Of a DNA stretch of 64,000 bases, positions 8,422-17,726 are shown one piece after another. Location: positions 1 through 64,000 of the forward strand of contig NZ_JAGGKV010000029.1 in NCBI RefSeq assembly GCF_017874035.1, written 5' to 3'. How positions within the stretch are numbered: the stretch's first letter is position 1; each line of letters begins with the position of its first letter. Position numbers and translations under genes: made by a program. Under the pieces are notes generated by a model, which worked only from the letters and a program-made list of their open reading frames with translations, was not told where the DNA came from and searched no databases. This stretch comes from Paenibacillus aceris. GTDB taxonomy: Bacteria > Bacillota > Bacilli > Paenibacillales > NBRC-103111.

Positions 8422-8447
8422 ACGAACAGGAGACACAGGAATCGACA
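8422..8447 (-). promoter_or_regulatory. Predicted autoregulatory ECF promoter
   Basis: Minus strand: TGTCGA, 15-base spacer, TTCGTTG. It lies about 45 bases upstream of the DGPF/sigma operon and is the third copy of the motif. Confidence 0.7.
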
Positions 8448-9105
8448 GGTCGAAAAAAATTTTCTATTTTTTTTTCAACACGCGCCAACGATTTCCCTTC
8501 CCGACCCAAGTTCAAAAGTGAAAGTTATCCTCTTTGATCGTAAAAAAGTGCACGCATCAAACCGAATGTTTGGTCTTCTCGCGTTCGGCTATATGATCAC
8601 TATTGCGTTTCACAATCACAAATGGATAGAAATGGAAAAATTGAGATTGAGGAACTTTTTTTGTCAGTTGGCACTTGGTGACAGCTTCGCTGGGATTACC
8701 CCCAATTAGCTCAATAATCAAATATAAAGGCAAGGTACAGTCACCTTATCCAAAGCAGAAAGGCCCCGATTCTCCATTTCCCCCTAACATCGAAGTTAAC
8801 TTCTTCCAAGAGAGTAAATGGATTCTAGATCCTTTTTTAGCTACAAAAACTAAAACACAATGACGAAATGAGACCAAAGGTACTTATGTTTGGTATAAGG
8901 CGAATCCTTGAGGAGAGAAAGGAAGAAAACAGAATCAAGAGATTGTTCAGGAGGAAGAGACAAATCGAGCCGAAAAGCTGGCTCTAGCTACTGTAAAATA
9001 AATAAAGCCGTAAGGATGAGTTTATATTTCCTTCTCTCCTCATCACTCACAGTAACCTCATACCCCTAGGACAATTATTTTGTGAAGATATCCGTAGACA
9101 GAAAG

Positions 9106-9132
9106 AGATCCACAGCAACGGGCCGTGGATCT
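9106..9132. terminator. Hairpin, possible terminator
   Basis: Perfect 8-bp stem AGATCCAC/GTGGATCT with an 11-base loop followed by TAATTTATATATTTT. The T-rich tail is loose. Confidence 0.45.
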
Positions 9133-9277
9133 TAATTTATATATTTTAAAAGGGGATCAAGTTCTATTATAGGCTCGATTTATTAATACCAGGTGAAAAC
9201 CAGATTTCATTCTGATTACAAATGCTATGGTAGCTGCGCATCTACACAAAAGCTGGTGTTTTGTGAAGTTGTTCTGA

Positions 9278-9306
9278 TGGAACTATCGTTCCCAGTTAGT
9301 TTAACG
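9278..9306 (+). repeat. Dispersed repeat, copy 5 (right arm only)
   Basis: GGAACTATCGTTCCCAGTTAG followed by TTTAACG. It is the only repeat trace between 4.8 and 18 kb. Confidence 0.7.
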
Positions 9307-9538
9307 CTGCAGGTTAGTACCCTCCTTTTTCACAAAAATTGAAGGTTGGCTGTCAGGAATGTGATAATGTTTTTGTCGCCCGGCTACTTCATTACTACAT
9401 TACTTTTCGCCACAGTTCTTCTAAGTTTAATACCAACCCGGAAAATTACTCCATAGGAAAGAAATCGCTGCAAATGTTTATAAAACTGTGCTATCTCTGG
9501 TTCATTTATGCCAATCAATCATTTCATGGTGAGTCCAC

Positions 9539-9742
9539 TCACTTCCTCATTTTCAAGGAAAGCTGATGCTGGATAGACACGAAGAGCGAAACGACAATAC
9601 CAGCCCAGATCACGATCGCTCCAACCAACTGTAGTTGAAAGAGATTCGTCACCACAGCACTTACGACTATAGCAAGAACGAGAATAGAAGCTAAACGCCC
9701 ATCATCGACAAGTAAGCCCCAGAGAGTTGATATTATCTTCAT
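9539..9742 (-). CDS. Small two-TM membrane protein in operon with COG4280-like gene
   Basis: 67 residues with two hydrophobic segments (about 15-33 and 38-57) and a basic tail. Its start lies one base after the stop of 9744-10538, so the two are co-transcribed and probably translationally coupled. No named family recognised. A role with the upstream membrane protein is inferred from the tight spacing. Confidence 0.65.
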   Translation of the reverse strand: MKIISTLWGLLVDDGRLASILVLAIVVSAVVTNLFQLQLVGAIVIWAGIVVSLFVSIQHQLSLKMRK

Positions 9743-9743
9743 C

Positions 9744-10538
9744 TTACATCACCTCCATGCTCGGATCCTTGGTATTTTTCAAACCTGGATTCAAATGTTT
9801 TTTACAGCGTATGACGGTCAACCAAGAAAATAATAGAAGCGTGATGGACATATAGATGATGGATATATCCGCTTGCGGCCAATCAACTCCAACAGCCTCT
9901 CCCACCCAGAAGGCTCCGAAGCTGGTCAACATGATGCCAACGATAAACTTCATCGTATTCTCTGGCACGGATGCAAGCGGTTTACGTAAGATGATACCTG
10001 CCGCCATAACGACGATAACGCCTACAAGAGCACCTAGGATTGTGTATTGCATGAGCGTAGAATTGTCAGTTTGTGAGCTGGAGCCTAGCGTAAGAATGAT
10101 AAAAATGGCTTCCATTCCCTCTAGGAATGTGATACTGAGTGTCGTCATAAAACCAAAGGAATCAATTCCCTTCCTGGCTTTCCCCCTGTTGCGTTGTCGC
10201 TCGAGTTCTTCCTGGTAGCTTTCGGCTTCATCATGGAGAGCCTTTAGACCAGAGTAGCGCAAAATCGCTTTACGAAGCCAGCGTATGCCGAACAATAGCA
10301 TGAAGAGACCGACGATGAGTTGGACCCAGAATAAATGAATGACATAAACTAACGATTCGCCGATACAAAAAACAAGAACAACCAGAATCCCAATTGCCGT
10401 CAATGCGCCTGACAGTGAAGTCCTCCATCCACGGACAGCACCTACAGCCAAAATGATGGTCAATGCCTCAACAAATTCTACGCCGGTTCCCAAAAAGCTG
10501 GCAAGCATCGCATACCAATTAAACAGCTGCAACGACAT
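9744..10538 (-). CDS. COG4280-like polytopic membrane protein
   Basis: 264 residues with about seven membrane helices. Two repeated acidic motifs lie in helices (GTGVEFVEALTIILAVGAVRG near residue 18; FLEGMEAIFIILTLG near residue 145), reminiscent of metal permeases with duplicated ExxE helices; transport of a cation is possible but unproven. A charged cytoplasmic loop (EAESYQEELERQRNRGKARK) separates the two halves. The ATG at 10538 with GAGAGAGGAAG just upstream is preferred over the one at 10583. Followed at once by the 67-residue partner. Confidence 0.75.
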   Translation of the reverse strand: MSLQLFNWYAMLASFLGTGVEFVEALTIILAVGAVRGWRTSLSGALTAIGILVVLVFCIGESLVYVIHLFWVQLIVGLFMLLFGIRWLRKAILRYSGLKALHDEAESYQEELERQRNRGKARKGIDSFGFMTTLSITFLEGMEAIFIILTLGSSSQTDNSTLMQYTILGALVGVIVVMAAGIILRKPLASVPENTMKFIVGIMLTSFGAFWVGEAVGVDWPQADISIIYMSITLLLFSWLTVIRCKKHLNPGLKNTKDPSMEVM

Positions 10539-10609
10539 CTCTTCCTCTCTCGTTAGAATCTTCCACTTGAAATTCATAATCACTTGGCTGAGAAGGAGTA
10601 AAGAAAGCT

Positions 10610-11545
10610 TTATGCCTTAGAAATAAAATTTGTAGATCGGCGCCGCAGTGTTTGCAACGTTTCCAATGTTGACAGCGCCTGACCCTCGATGCGAAGTCCA
10701 ACGGCAATAATAATACTTTCGACAACAGCTGTAGGAGCTACCATCGAATGAAATTCCCACAATTCACCTCGGCATACATAGAGCACAATGGTTGCTTGAT
10801 CGTTCAGATCTGAAACAAGCCGATCCGTAATGATGATCGTTGTACATTTTAATTCGTTAGCATATTCGAGAATAATTTGAATCTCTGGGGCAAGTTTTAA
10901 AAAACCAAACCCGATAATCACATCTTGCGGTGTGAGATGAAGCAATGCTTCATACACCTCATTTCCGCTCTTTGGCATGATCTGTATATCGACACCAAAC
11001 CGATTCAAACGGAATTGAAGCAAACTGCCAAGGCCTTCGGAAGGGCCTGGTGCGAATACATAAATCCTTCTCGCCTGCGACATTTTTTCTACAGCAAGGT
11101 CAAAATTTTCTCTTGCCAACTTGTAGGAAGTATCATGCAAATAGCCGGCTGTCTGCTCCAGCATGTCTCCCAGTAGATCGCCTCCCGTGACTTTATTGAA
11201 TATTTTACTCATCTTTTTGGCCGGCGTCATCGCCTCAAGTTCACGTAAACTGCTTTTGAACTCCTTCAGATTTGCATATCCGACTGCCTGCCAGAAGCGG
11301 GAAACCGAAGCGATGCTTGTAGGTACTTCTTGGGCAATTTCTTTCTCGTTCATAAATGGTATTCTATCTACATTTTTTTCAATAAAATCTGCGATATTTT
11401 TCTGTGTAAGGGATAATTTACGAATATCCCATTGAAATGAGTTTGCCAAATGTTTTCCCCTTTTAAGTTGATAAACCCTCTGCATAAGCCTATTATAGTT
11501 CAGCCTATAAGAAATGCCCAGTATTTTTTGAGATTTAAATTTCAT
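10610..11545 (-). CDS. RpiR-family transcriptional regulator (HTH + SIS)
   Basis: 311 residues. Residues ~42-100 are the RpiR HTH (LSLTQKNIADFIEKNVDRIPFMNEKEIAQ, then SIASVSRFWQAVGYANLKEFK), and ~140-275 form a SIS sugar-phosphate-binding domain (YVFAPGPSEGLGSLLQFRLNRFG). It probably represses or activates nearby carbohydrate genes in response to a sugar phosphate. About 28 extra N-terminal residues compared with typical members and no clear ribosome binding site at 11545 suggest a later start, but no good candidate is obvious. The gene is followed on the same strand by the COG4280-like gene. Confidence 0.85.
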   Translation of the reverse strand: MKFKSQKILGISYRLNYNRLMQRVYQLKRGKHLANSFQWDIRKLSLTQKNIADFIEKNVDRIPFMNEKEIAQEVPTSIASVSRFWQAVGYANLKEFKSSLRELEAMTPAKKMSKIFNKVTGGDLLGDMLEQTAGYLHDTSYKLARENFDLAVEKMSQARRIYVFAPGPSEGLGSLLQFRLNRFGVDIQIMPKSGNEVYEALLHLTPQDVIIGFGFLKLAPEIQIILEYANELKCTTIIITDRLVSDLNDQATIVLYVCRGELWEFHSMVAPTAVVESIIIAVGLRIEGQALSTLETLQTLRRRSTNFISKA

Positions 11546-12191
11546 AAATATTTTTTTGTAATATAATTTTCAATGCCTTTACGTCTCAGTGTAGCGAAAA
11601 TAGGGTGTCACTAAATCCGGTGACACCCTCGTTATAAGTTGAACTGAATTGAGTTAATCAAATCTAATGTTCCCGTTCGATAAGTTTCTTGTTTGGGAAA
11701 TGTCGTCAAACCACTCCTTTAGAAAGTGCAATTTTTGAAACGGTAAGTGCAGTTTCCGCGGGGAAGGGAACCCCGATCATTTCTATAAGCAAGATGAAGA
11801 ATATACCCCAAATTGCGTAATGATGTATCCAGGATCCAATATGAAGTGTACATTTAAGACTCCCCTACATTTTTATTTCTATTATGATTATCGTTGATTG
11901 CAATTCAAACCAAAAGCAATTCACATAGATTACACTGCCAATCCAAATATTTAACCTTAGAAAGGACAGACGAATGATAAAATTCGGTCTGTCCTTTACT
12001 AATCATTTGCATGGCCACGATTCCTTTCAGCGTCTTATCAGCTGTCAGAATACTATTATTCCAAAGAATACCAATGTCATTAAAAATACGGAGTGTTAAA
12101 ATGTAAATTGGTTTACTGAAGTTAACATTTAATTAGTTAGATTTTTTAGAGAGATAGAAGAGGCATAAATCGATAGAATAGGAGGAGTACC
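11546..12191. other. Intergenic region with two strong inverted repeats
   Basis: No gene is supported. GGGTGTCA/TGACACCC flanks a short loop at 11603-11628. AAAGGACAGAC..GTCTGTCCTTT at 11961-11998 looks like a two-way terminator. The rest is AT-rich and presumably carries the promoters of the divergent genes at 11545 and 12192. Confidence 0.55.
11961..11998. terminator. Bidirectional terminator-like hairpin
   Basis: AAAGGACAGAC and its complement GTCTGTCCTTT with inner GAAT/ATTC pairing. A-runs and T-runs at the outer ends suit transcription from either side. Confidence 0.6.
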
Positions 12192-13550
12192 ATGAAAATT
12201 GCAACAGATTCGCACAAACAAATTCAGGGCTGGAGCTGGCTGAAGAGAATTTTGGGCGCAGTCGCGCTACTTGGATTCCTTAGCTCTAGCTTTCTATATT
12301 TGACTCCACTAGGAACGAATATCCGCTTGTTTTTGGCTAATACTGTCATCGAAACGCAACACCGCGACTGGGCTTGGATCTTCGTTGGTGTAAAGAAACG
12401 CGATGAAATGATCAACGCGATGGGCTTAATGAGCGATGCCAACGCCAAAGAACCGCAGGATTTGAGCGCAATTACGATCAGCAAACATAAAGGTGAGTTA
12501 ACTAAAGTCGAAGACATTTCAGGTCATGGTTGGGTAGGCAAAAAAATGTATATCTACGACCCACGAGCTCTGCGCGTTGTCGTACCCAACACGGTAGGCC
12601 AAGGAGAACGCATAACTTCCATGGTACAGCGAACGGGCGCAGTTGCCGGAGTGAACGGCGGCGGCTTCGACGATCCGCAAGGGCTTGGCAACGGTTTTGC
12701 TCCGGTGGGTGTCATCATGTCGGGAGGCAAAATATTGTACACTGGCGTGGACGGAACCGTCCCACAGCACGTTGTTGCCTTTACTAAAGAAGGAAAGCTC
12801 GTTATAGGTAAATATCCGATTGACCAACTGTTGCAGATGCACGTTACAGATGCGGTGTCGTTCTATCCCCGCGTGATTGCGAATGGTAAAGCTTTACCGA
12901 TTGAAGGAGATGGTCTCAACCCGCGGACAGCCATTGGTCAGCGTGCTGACGGAGTCATCATTCTCGTGGTCATCGACGGGCGTCAACCTCCTTACAGTAT
13001 TGGAGCGACTTTGAAGGAAGTACAGGATTTGTTGCTGGCAGAAGGATGTATTAACGCTGGCTTCCTAGACGGCGGCGCTTCCTCTGAGATGGTTGTAAAT
13101 GGACAACTCATAACTAAGCCTTCCAGTAAATATGGCGAACGCAGACTGCCTTCTGCCCTGCTCGTCTTTGAACATCCGGATAAGATTCAAGTTCCGAATA
13201 TCTGGGATGGCTTGACGAAGATTGATCCGGGCGGTGCTTACGATAATCCGGATTATATTGCGGACATGCAAAAGCAGCATGCGAATAAACCCAAAACAAC
13301 CCCTACTCCGAATGCAAAGGCTTCTGCTACAAGAACACCAGAGCCCACGCAAACGCCTGGCGTAATCGAGACGCCGTCTCCATCGCCAGAAGGAAGCATG
13401 ACGCCTTCACCTGGAGTAACACCATCGGTCAAACCTACCGTTTCGCCAACAACAGCCGTTACTCCAACTAGCAGGCCCTCCGTATCGCCAACACCAGGCG
13501 TTACTCCAGCGGAAACGCCGATAGGTACGCCGTCGGAAAAAAATAAATAA
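12192..13550 (+). CDS. Membrane-anchored NAGPA-domain phosphodiester glycosidase-like protein
   Basis: 452 residues. An N-terminal membrane anchor (residues ~22-45) is followed by a phosphodiester glycosidase/NAGPA domain (PF09992) with RITSMVQRTGAVAGVNGGGFD near 140, NPRTAIGQRADGVIILVVIDGR near 255 and the GFLDGGASSEMVVNG block near 300. A Pro/Thr/Ser-rich tail of ~75 residues (TPTP.. spacers) suggests extension through the cell wall. Proteins of this fold act on sugar phosphodiesters and are often annotated as exopolysaccharide biosynthesis proteins. AGGAGGAG precedes the ATG, and a strong terminator follows. Confidence 0.9.
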   Translation: MKIATDSHKQIQGWSWLKRILGAVALLGFLSSSFLYLTPLGTNIRLFLANTVIETQHRDWAWIFVGVKKRDEMINAMGLMSDANAKEPQDLSAITISKHKGELTKVEDISGHGWVGKKMYIYDPRALRVVVPNTVGQGERITSMVQRTGAVAGVNGGGFDDPQGLGNGFAPVGVIMSGGKILYTGVDGTVPQHVVAFTKEGKLVIGKYPIDQLLQMHVTDAVSFYPRVIANGKALPIEGDGLNPRTAIGQRADGVIILVVIDGRQPPYSIGATLKEVQDLLLAEGCINAGFLDGGASSEMVVNGQLITKPSSKYGERRLPSALLVFEHPDKIQVPNIWDGLTKIDPGGAYDNPDYIADMQKQHANKPKTTPTPNAKASATRTPEPTQTPGVIETPSPSPEGSMTPSPGVTPSVKPTVSPTTAVTPTSRPSVSPTPGVTPAETPIGTPSEKNK

Positions 13551-13558
13551 TATTAAGC

Positions 13559-13594
13559 CCCAAGCTTGTTTAAATAAGCTTGGGCCTTTTTTTA
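13559..13594 (+). terminator. Rho-independent terminator
   Basis: CCCAAGCTT/AAGCTTGGG stem with an 8-base loop followed by CCTTTTTTT, just after the glycosidase-like gene. Confidence 0.9.
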
Positions 13595-13929
13595 TTACAG
13601 ATTGATAATCTTCGGATTATAACACTTGTAAATCCAGTATATCCAAAATTCATTGAATTTATGGGGGTAGCAAGATCGTGTGATGAAAAACAAAAAGCAA
13701 TTCAAAACTATAACACTACATAGCCAACGGATATTCCGTTCGACTCTTTTGTTTAGTCAATAAGAATCAATTCATTCAGTTCTCAGCAAACTCTAATAAT
13801 GTCGATTGAACCGTTGCCACACGTACTTTAACAGACATTGAGGTAAATTATAGGCTGTTAAATGTATGCTATAGTGGTCACAGGTCAACAAAACACAGGC
13901 CATTGAGCCAACAAGGGAGGATACACATC
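13595..13929. other. Intergenic leader of the NlpC/P60 gene
   Basis: No ORF or clear hairpin. I looked for a ydaO-type c-di-AMP riboswitch, common before cell-wall hydrolases, and could not find its conserved blocks. Confidence 0.4.
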
Positions 13930-14391
13930 ATGAAAAAAGCCTATAAAGCTATCGCGACTTTTGCTCTGAGTTTATCCGTCTTCATAGGCGGTGCAATGGT
14001 GATTTCACCAACAACAACTCATGCTGCTTCGATTTCGGATAATATCATCTCTACTGGCGAACACTATATGCATACCCCGTATCGATTCGGTTCGGCGTCA
14101 GGAAATACTAGTACTTTTGACTGTTCTTCGTTCACACAGACCGTATTCAAAAAATACGGTATCAACTTGCCTCGTTCTTCTCGTGCCCAATCGCAAGTAG
14201 GTAAGTTCGTGCCGCGGAATCAACTGCAGCCCGGCGATTTGGTATTCTTTTATTCGCCAATTCACCACGTAGGTATCTACATCGGTAACGGTAAAGTTCT
14301 GCATACCTACGGTAGTCCTGGCGTTACAATCACGGATATGAGTCAGGGTTGGTGGAGTAACCATTATGCTACGGCACGTCGTGTACTTTAA
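13930..14391 (+). CDS. Secreted NlpC/P60 peptidoglycan hydrolase
   Basis: 153 residues from the ATG at 13930, which has GGGAGG ten bases upstream; the earlier in-frame ATG at 13903 lacks a site. A signal peptide (KKAYKAIATFALSLSVFIGG.. ending THAAS) precedes one NlpC/P60 domain. The catalytic Cys is in FDCSSFTQTVF, the His in HHVGIYIGNG, and a third polar residue (His) in HTYGSPG. It would cut D-Glu to diamino acid links in stem peptides. There is no SH3 or LysM targeting domain, so it is a minimal enzyme. Confidence 0.93.
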   Translation: MKKAYKAIATFALSLSVFIGGAMVISPTTTHAASISDNIISTGEHYMHTPYRFGSASGNTSTFDCSSFTQTVFKKYGINLPRSSRAQSQVGKFVPRNQLQPGDLVFFYSPIHHVGIYIGNGKVLHTYGSPGVTITDMSQGWWSNHYATARRVL

Positions 14392-14501
14392 ATAATAAAA
14401 TAAACGTCACTTCATTTTGGGTGCGTTTCACTTGCTTCGATGAGTGTAAGAATGGTTTTTGTTTGATGTAGGATATTAGATTAAAATGTCAAATATAATG
14501 C

Positions 14502-14539
14502 AAAAAGATGGCTTTGAGAGGTTCTCAAAGTCATCTTTT
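14502..14539. terminator. Bidirectional terminator between convergent genes
   Basis: AAAAAGATG-CTTTGAG and CTCAAAG-CATCTTTT pair with one bulge around a short loop. It serves the NlpC/P60 gene on one side and the DUF347 gene on the other. Confidence 0.85.
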
Positions 14540-14557
14540 CCTTTTGAAACGATTAGA

Positions 14558-15370
14558 TTACACGGTTTCTACCAAATCCCCCTCGACTTCCGTACCTTTA
14601 GCTGCAGCGCCTCCGCGGAAAACTACGAAAAGAATAATGAAGATCGTTAATACTAGGCTAACTGGACCACTGCCATATCCCATACCTCCACTAGCATGAG
14701 TGGCTGATAACCAATCTGAGAAAGATGCGCCGACTGGACGTGTCAGGATGTAGGCGAACCAGAATGCAATAATTTCTTTCATGCCAAACAACCAAAAACC
14801 GATAGCTGGAATGGCTAATAAGCAAGTAAATACGATGCCAGATGTGAAGTAACCCAAATGCATATTAGAGGCAGTTAAATCGCCTGCAGAGGTGCCAAGC
14901 GCGAACGTTGTCAGTACAGTAAGCCAGTAGAAGACCTCGCGGCGGCGAGTGTATATACTATGGACCGACAGTGTTTTCTCTTTGGAATACCAAGTAAAGA
15001 GGATGGCAGCAAGGGCTACTATAAAGAAAACCGTCGAAACTACATAGGGAATTCCAAGGCCAACACGAATCACATCTGCAGCCATTGTCCCGAAAATACT
15101 AACCATAACGACAACTAACCAATAGACGCCTGGTATATATCGACTTACTTTAAATTGTAAAATCATCGCAATAATAAAAATAACGACACTTAATGGAGCT
15201 GAAATAAGTGGATTTAAATGTTCAAATAAATAATCTGAGGCTACCTCACCCATACCGGTTGTTAATAGCTTCGTGATCCAAAAGTATAGCGTTATTTCTG
15301 GCACTTTAGCTGCTATACCTTTCACTTGATTCATTGTGTTCGATAATGCTACTTTCTTATTCAATTGCAA
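14558..15370 (-). CDS. DUF347/COG4705 polytopic membrane protein
   Basis: 270 residues with eight or so membrane helices arranged as internal repeats of DUF347 (PF03988). The hallmark KVPEITLYFWITKLLTTGMGE is at ~22-42, and a second GTSAGDLTA lies near 165. The function of the family is not established; some annotations place it as a membrane-anchored protein. The start is TTG at 15370 (or the TTG two codons later), with GAAGG upstream. The next gene downstream is convergent. Confidence 0.85.
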   Translation of the reverse strand: MQLNKKVALSNTMNQVKGIAAKVPEITLYFWITKLLTTGMGEVASDYLFEHLNPLISAPLSVVIFIIAMILQFKVSRYIPGVYWLVVVMVSIFGTMAADVIRVGLGIPYVVSTVFFIVALAAILFTWYSKEKTLSVHSIYTRRREVFYWLTVLTTFALGTSAGDLTASNMHLGYFTSGIVFTCLLAIPAIGFWLFGMKEIIAFWFAYILTRPVGASFSDWLSATHASGGMGYGSGPVSLVLTIFIILFVVFRGGAAAKGTEVEGDLVETV

Positions 15371-15463
15371 GACCTTCTTCCTTTCTCTATATCAAATCGA
15401 ATAAGCCTTATTATACAGGCACTACATTAAAATCAAATGTGAAGATGTCAATGTCAATATTTC

Positions 15464-16048
15464 TCATCCTAGTCGCTTTTTCGAGATCCAATGATGAATG
15501 CCAAATGCAACTAAAAGGCCAGCTAAAGCTATTGCTATGAACCAAGTCGAATGTGCTTGGCTTTTCACATTTCCCCAGTTTTCACCTAGTTTCATGCCTA
15601 TGTTAATAAAAATGATAGCCCATGGCAAACTTGCTGCTAAAGTGTAAATGCTAAATTTCCAAAGATTCATTCGGGTAACCCCGGCTGGAATCGAAATCGC
15701 ATGTCGGACAACTGGAATAAAGCGGGCAAAAAATACGACGGGCGAACCATGGCGTTCAAACCATCGATCTGCCAATTGAATATGTTTAGGCTTAATCAAA
15801 ATAAATTTTCCATATTTTAATAAAAACGGCCTTCCCCCATAGTATCCGATTGCATATACAATGCATTGTGCGACTAATCCTCCAACTGTACCTGCGGCGA
15901 CAGCTCCCCAAAAACTAAGATGCCCTTGGAATACCAAATAACCGGCATAAGCTAAAACTATTTCGCTAGGGATGATCTCTATCGCTAAGCCCAATATTAC
16001 TCCCAGATAACCTAACGAAACAACGGATTGCAGTAACTGCTGCGTCAT
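15464..16048 (-). CDS. DedA-family membrane protein
   Basis: 194 residues of the DedA/VTT family. The N-terminal re-entrant region contains EIIPSEIVLAYAGYLVFQG (Glu conserved). YYGGRPFLLKYGKF lies mid-protein, and the signature ARFIPVVRHAISIPAGVTRMNLWKF near residue 110. DedA proteins flip or scramble lipids and support membrane potential and envelope homeostasis; in Gram-positives some act on phosphatidylethanolamine or undecaprenyl phosphate. AGGAGG nine bases before the ATG fixes the start. Confidence 0.92.
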   Translation of the reverse strand: MTQQLLQSVVSLGYLGVILGLAIEIIPSEIVLAYAGYLVFQGHLSFWGAVAAGTVGGLVAQCIVYAIGYYGGRPFLLKYGKFILIKPKHIQLADRWFERHGSPVVFFARFIPVVRHAISIPAGVTRMNLWKFSIYTLAASLPWAIIFINIGMKLGENWGNVKSQAHSTWFIAIALAGLLVAFGIHHWISKKRLG

Positions 16049-16392
16049 TATTACGTACCTCCTCTTAATAATAACTCCAACTATACATGCCTTAAATGAA
16101 GTAATTATGAGAAAGGTCCTATCACTTTGGGCTGATTGGTAATTTGTGAGCTATTCAATATGGGAAGTATGGGACGAGAAGTCACGATATAACGATCAAA
16201 CGAAGATAATTTGGGCTTCATCTACGCAGATGCTTCAATTTGTTTCATTAGACGGTCTTCAGGTTTTTTAATCAAATTATGTACCTCTGTCTAGGTCAAC
16301 CGAAATCGTAGCTTCATACATTGAAAGCAGTACAATAGACCTTTCAAGTCGCCTAAGCTACAAGGAGGACCATACCCGGGAGGTGGTTGCGC
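16049..16392. other. Intergenic region of divergent genes
   Basis: Promoter space between the DedA gene and the M14-like gene. No ORF, hairpin or repeat stands out. Confidence 0.4.
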
Positions 16393-17103
16393 ATGGAAAT
16401 TAAAAAACACCTGTTGGCGAAGGCCACCAGGTTTGAAACCCCTTATTACGTCATTAATGAAAACTCAAAAGGAAAAAAGGTTATAATAACAGCCGGAGTG
16501 CACGGGAAAGAAATTGCCAGTATTCTCGCAGCAAAAAGACTTATGAGTTTGCTAAAGAAAAACAAGCTCAGGATTGAAAACGGAACATTGATCATTGTTC
16601 CGATTGTCAATCGTCAGGCATACAAGCAGAGAATCAGAGGAATTCCCGATTTGAACCGTACGTTTCCAAGAAAGTGGAAAGATAAGGCGCGCCACCCGCT
16701 TTCAGTTGCATTATTCCGAATAGCGAAACAATACAAGCCATCGTGGTACATTGATCTACATGAAGCTAACGGCTTGTCTAAAATAAACCCTAGAGTTCTG
16801 GGGCAGACATTGATCATTAATCCAAAAAGTGCAATAATACCTTCAATAAAACGAATTGTTGCACATCTTAACAGCTCTATTGAGCAAGAATCAAGGCATT
16901 TTACAATGCGTTTACGGAATTTGTCGGGTTCAGGACGCAACTCTGCATTTCATTTATTGAAAGCAAATGCAATAACAGTAGAGACATGTTGGAGCCTGCC
17001 TATTTCCAAGAGGGTGAACTTTCAATTGAAAATCCTAGAGAGCATTTTAACTGAAGCTAAATTAATTAAACGTGGAACGCTAGTCTTGCTACAGCAGAAA
17101 TGA
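16393..17103 (+). CDS. Succinylglutamate desuccinylase/aspartoacylase-like (M14 fold) protein
   Basis: 236 residues. GVHGKEIAS near residue 35 gives the H..E zinc ligands and DLHEANG near 124 the third ligand region; IVPIVNRQAYKQRIRG and DLNRTFP are typical of the AstE/ASPA branch of the M14 carboxypeptidase fold. These enzymes hydrolyse N-acyl amino acids or peptides. No signal peptide, so cytoplasmic. GGGAGG lies nine bases before the ATG at 16393, while the TTG at 16387 is too close. No operon partner is evident. Confidence 0.85.
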   Translation: MEIKKHLLAKATRFETPYYVINENSKGKKVIITAGVHGKEIASILAAKRLMSLLKKNKLRIENGTLIIVPIVNRQAYKQRIRGIPDLNRTFPRKWKDKARHPLSVALFRIAKQYKPSWYIDLHEANGLSKINPRVLGQTLIINPKSAIIPSIKRIVAHLNSSIEQESRHFTMRLRNLSGSGRNSAFHLLKANAITVETCWSLPISKRVNFQLKILESILTEAKLIKRGTLVLLQQK

Positions 17104-17272
17104 ATGTAGTGCGTAGTAAGAGTCTTTGCTTGTTACACTCGGAAACACGAAGAAAAAAGCTAATAAAGCTATTGCCGCATAACCAAACAAATAGGCATAG
17201 AAAAAAGTACCGCGATAAGATTTAACGCGGTGCTTATATATTTGCAGAAATAGAGGATCCGTTCATGATAGC
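17104..17272. other. Possible remnant of a membrane protein (minus strand)
   Basis: One minus-strand frame reads FLQIYKHRVKSYRGTFF then YAYLFGYAAIALLAFFFV, a plausible membrane helix without a start. It may be the C-terminal end of a lost permease beside the broken ABC gene. Confidence 0.3.
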
Positions 17273-17692
17273 TTAAGAGGTACCTCCAAGTGAAGCATCG
17301 ATAAGACGTCGGGAAGAAGGATGGGAACATGAAAGCAAATGCGATATCCCCGTATTCTCGACAATTTGACCTCCGTCAAGAACAGCCACTTGATCAGCCA
17401 ATACACTCACAGCAAATACATCATGTGAAATAAACAGATAGGATAACCCCTTCTTTTCTTTCAATTTCTTAAGATGAAACAGAATCTGTTTCTGCACCAC
17501 CATATCCAAACTGCTTAACGGTTCATTCAACACAATGAGTTTCGGCTCCAGCGCAATAGCTCTAGCAATATTCACCCGCTGCAATTGACCACCGCTTAGT
17601 TGCTGAGGCTTCTTATTCGTGTCTTCTGATCGGAGACCGACAACTTCAAACCGACACCTTCTGAATCTCTTCTTGTTGAGACATTCGCTCAT
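17273..17692 (-). pseudogene. C-terminal fragment of an oligopeptide-type ABC ATPase
   Basis: The ABC signature (QQLSGGQLQRVNIARAI), Walker B (LIVLNEPLSSLD, with Asn where Asp is usual), switch His (ISHDVFAV) and the Opp/Dpp tail (SHPSSRRLIDA, compare HPYTR.L) are all present. The Walker A half is absent and the 5' 30 codons are frameshifted. It would be unable to bind ATP, so it is a remnant of an OppF/DppF-like gene. Confidence 0.85.
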
Positions 17693-17726
17693 AATTTCGA
17701 AGCGGTTTCGAGATAATTTCTTTAAT

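Larger units (their letters stand above)
8448..9538. other. About 1.1 kb without a supported gene
   Basis: Short ORFs occur on both strands but none has a ribosome binding site plus family-like sequence. 8730-9000 has patchy coding character (for example YVWYKANP.. and EEETNRAEKLALATVK in different frames), so a decayed gene is likely. A hairpin AGATCCAC/GTGGATCT sits at 9106-9132, and a lone repeat right arm at 9278-9306. Confidence 0.5.

Noticed and set aside
12519..13352. Antisense ORFs over the glycosidase-like gene
   Set aside because: Shadows of a well supported coding frame.
13595..13929. ydaO c-di-AMP riboswitch before the NlpC/P60 gene
   Set aside because: The conserved sequence blocks and pairing pattern could not be found.
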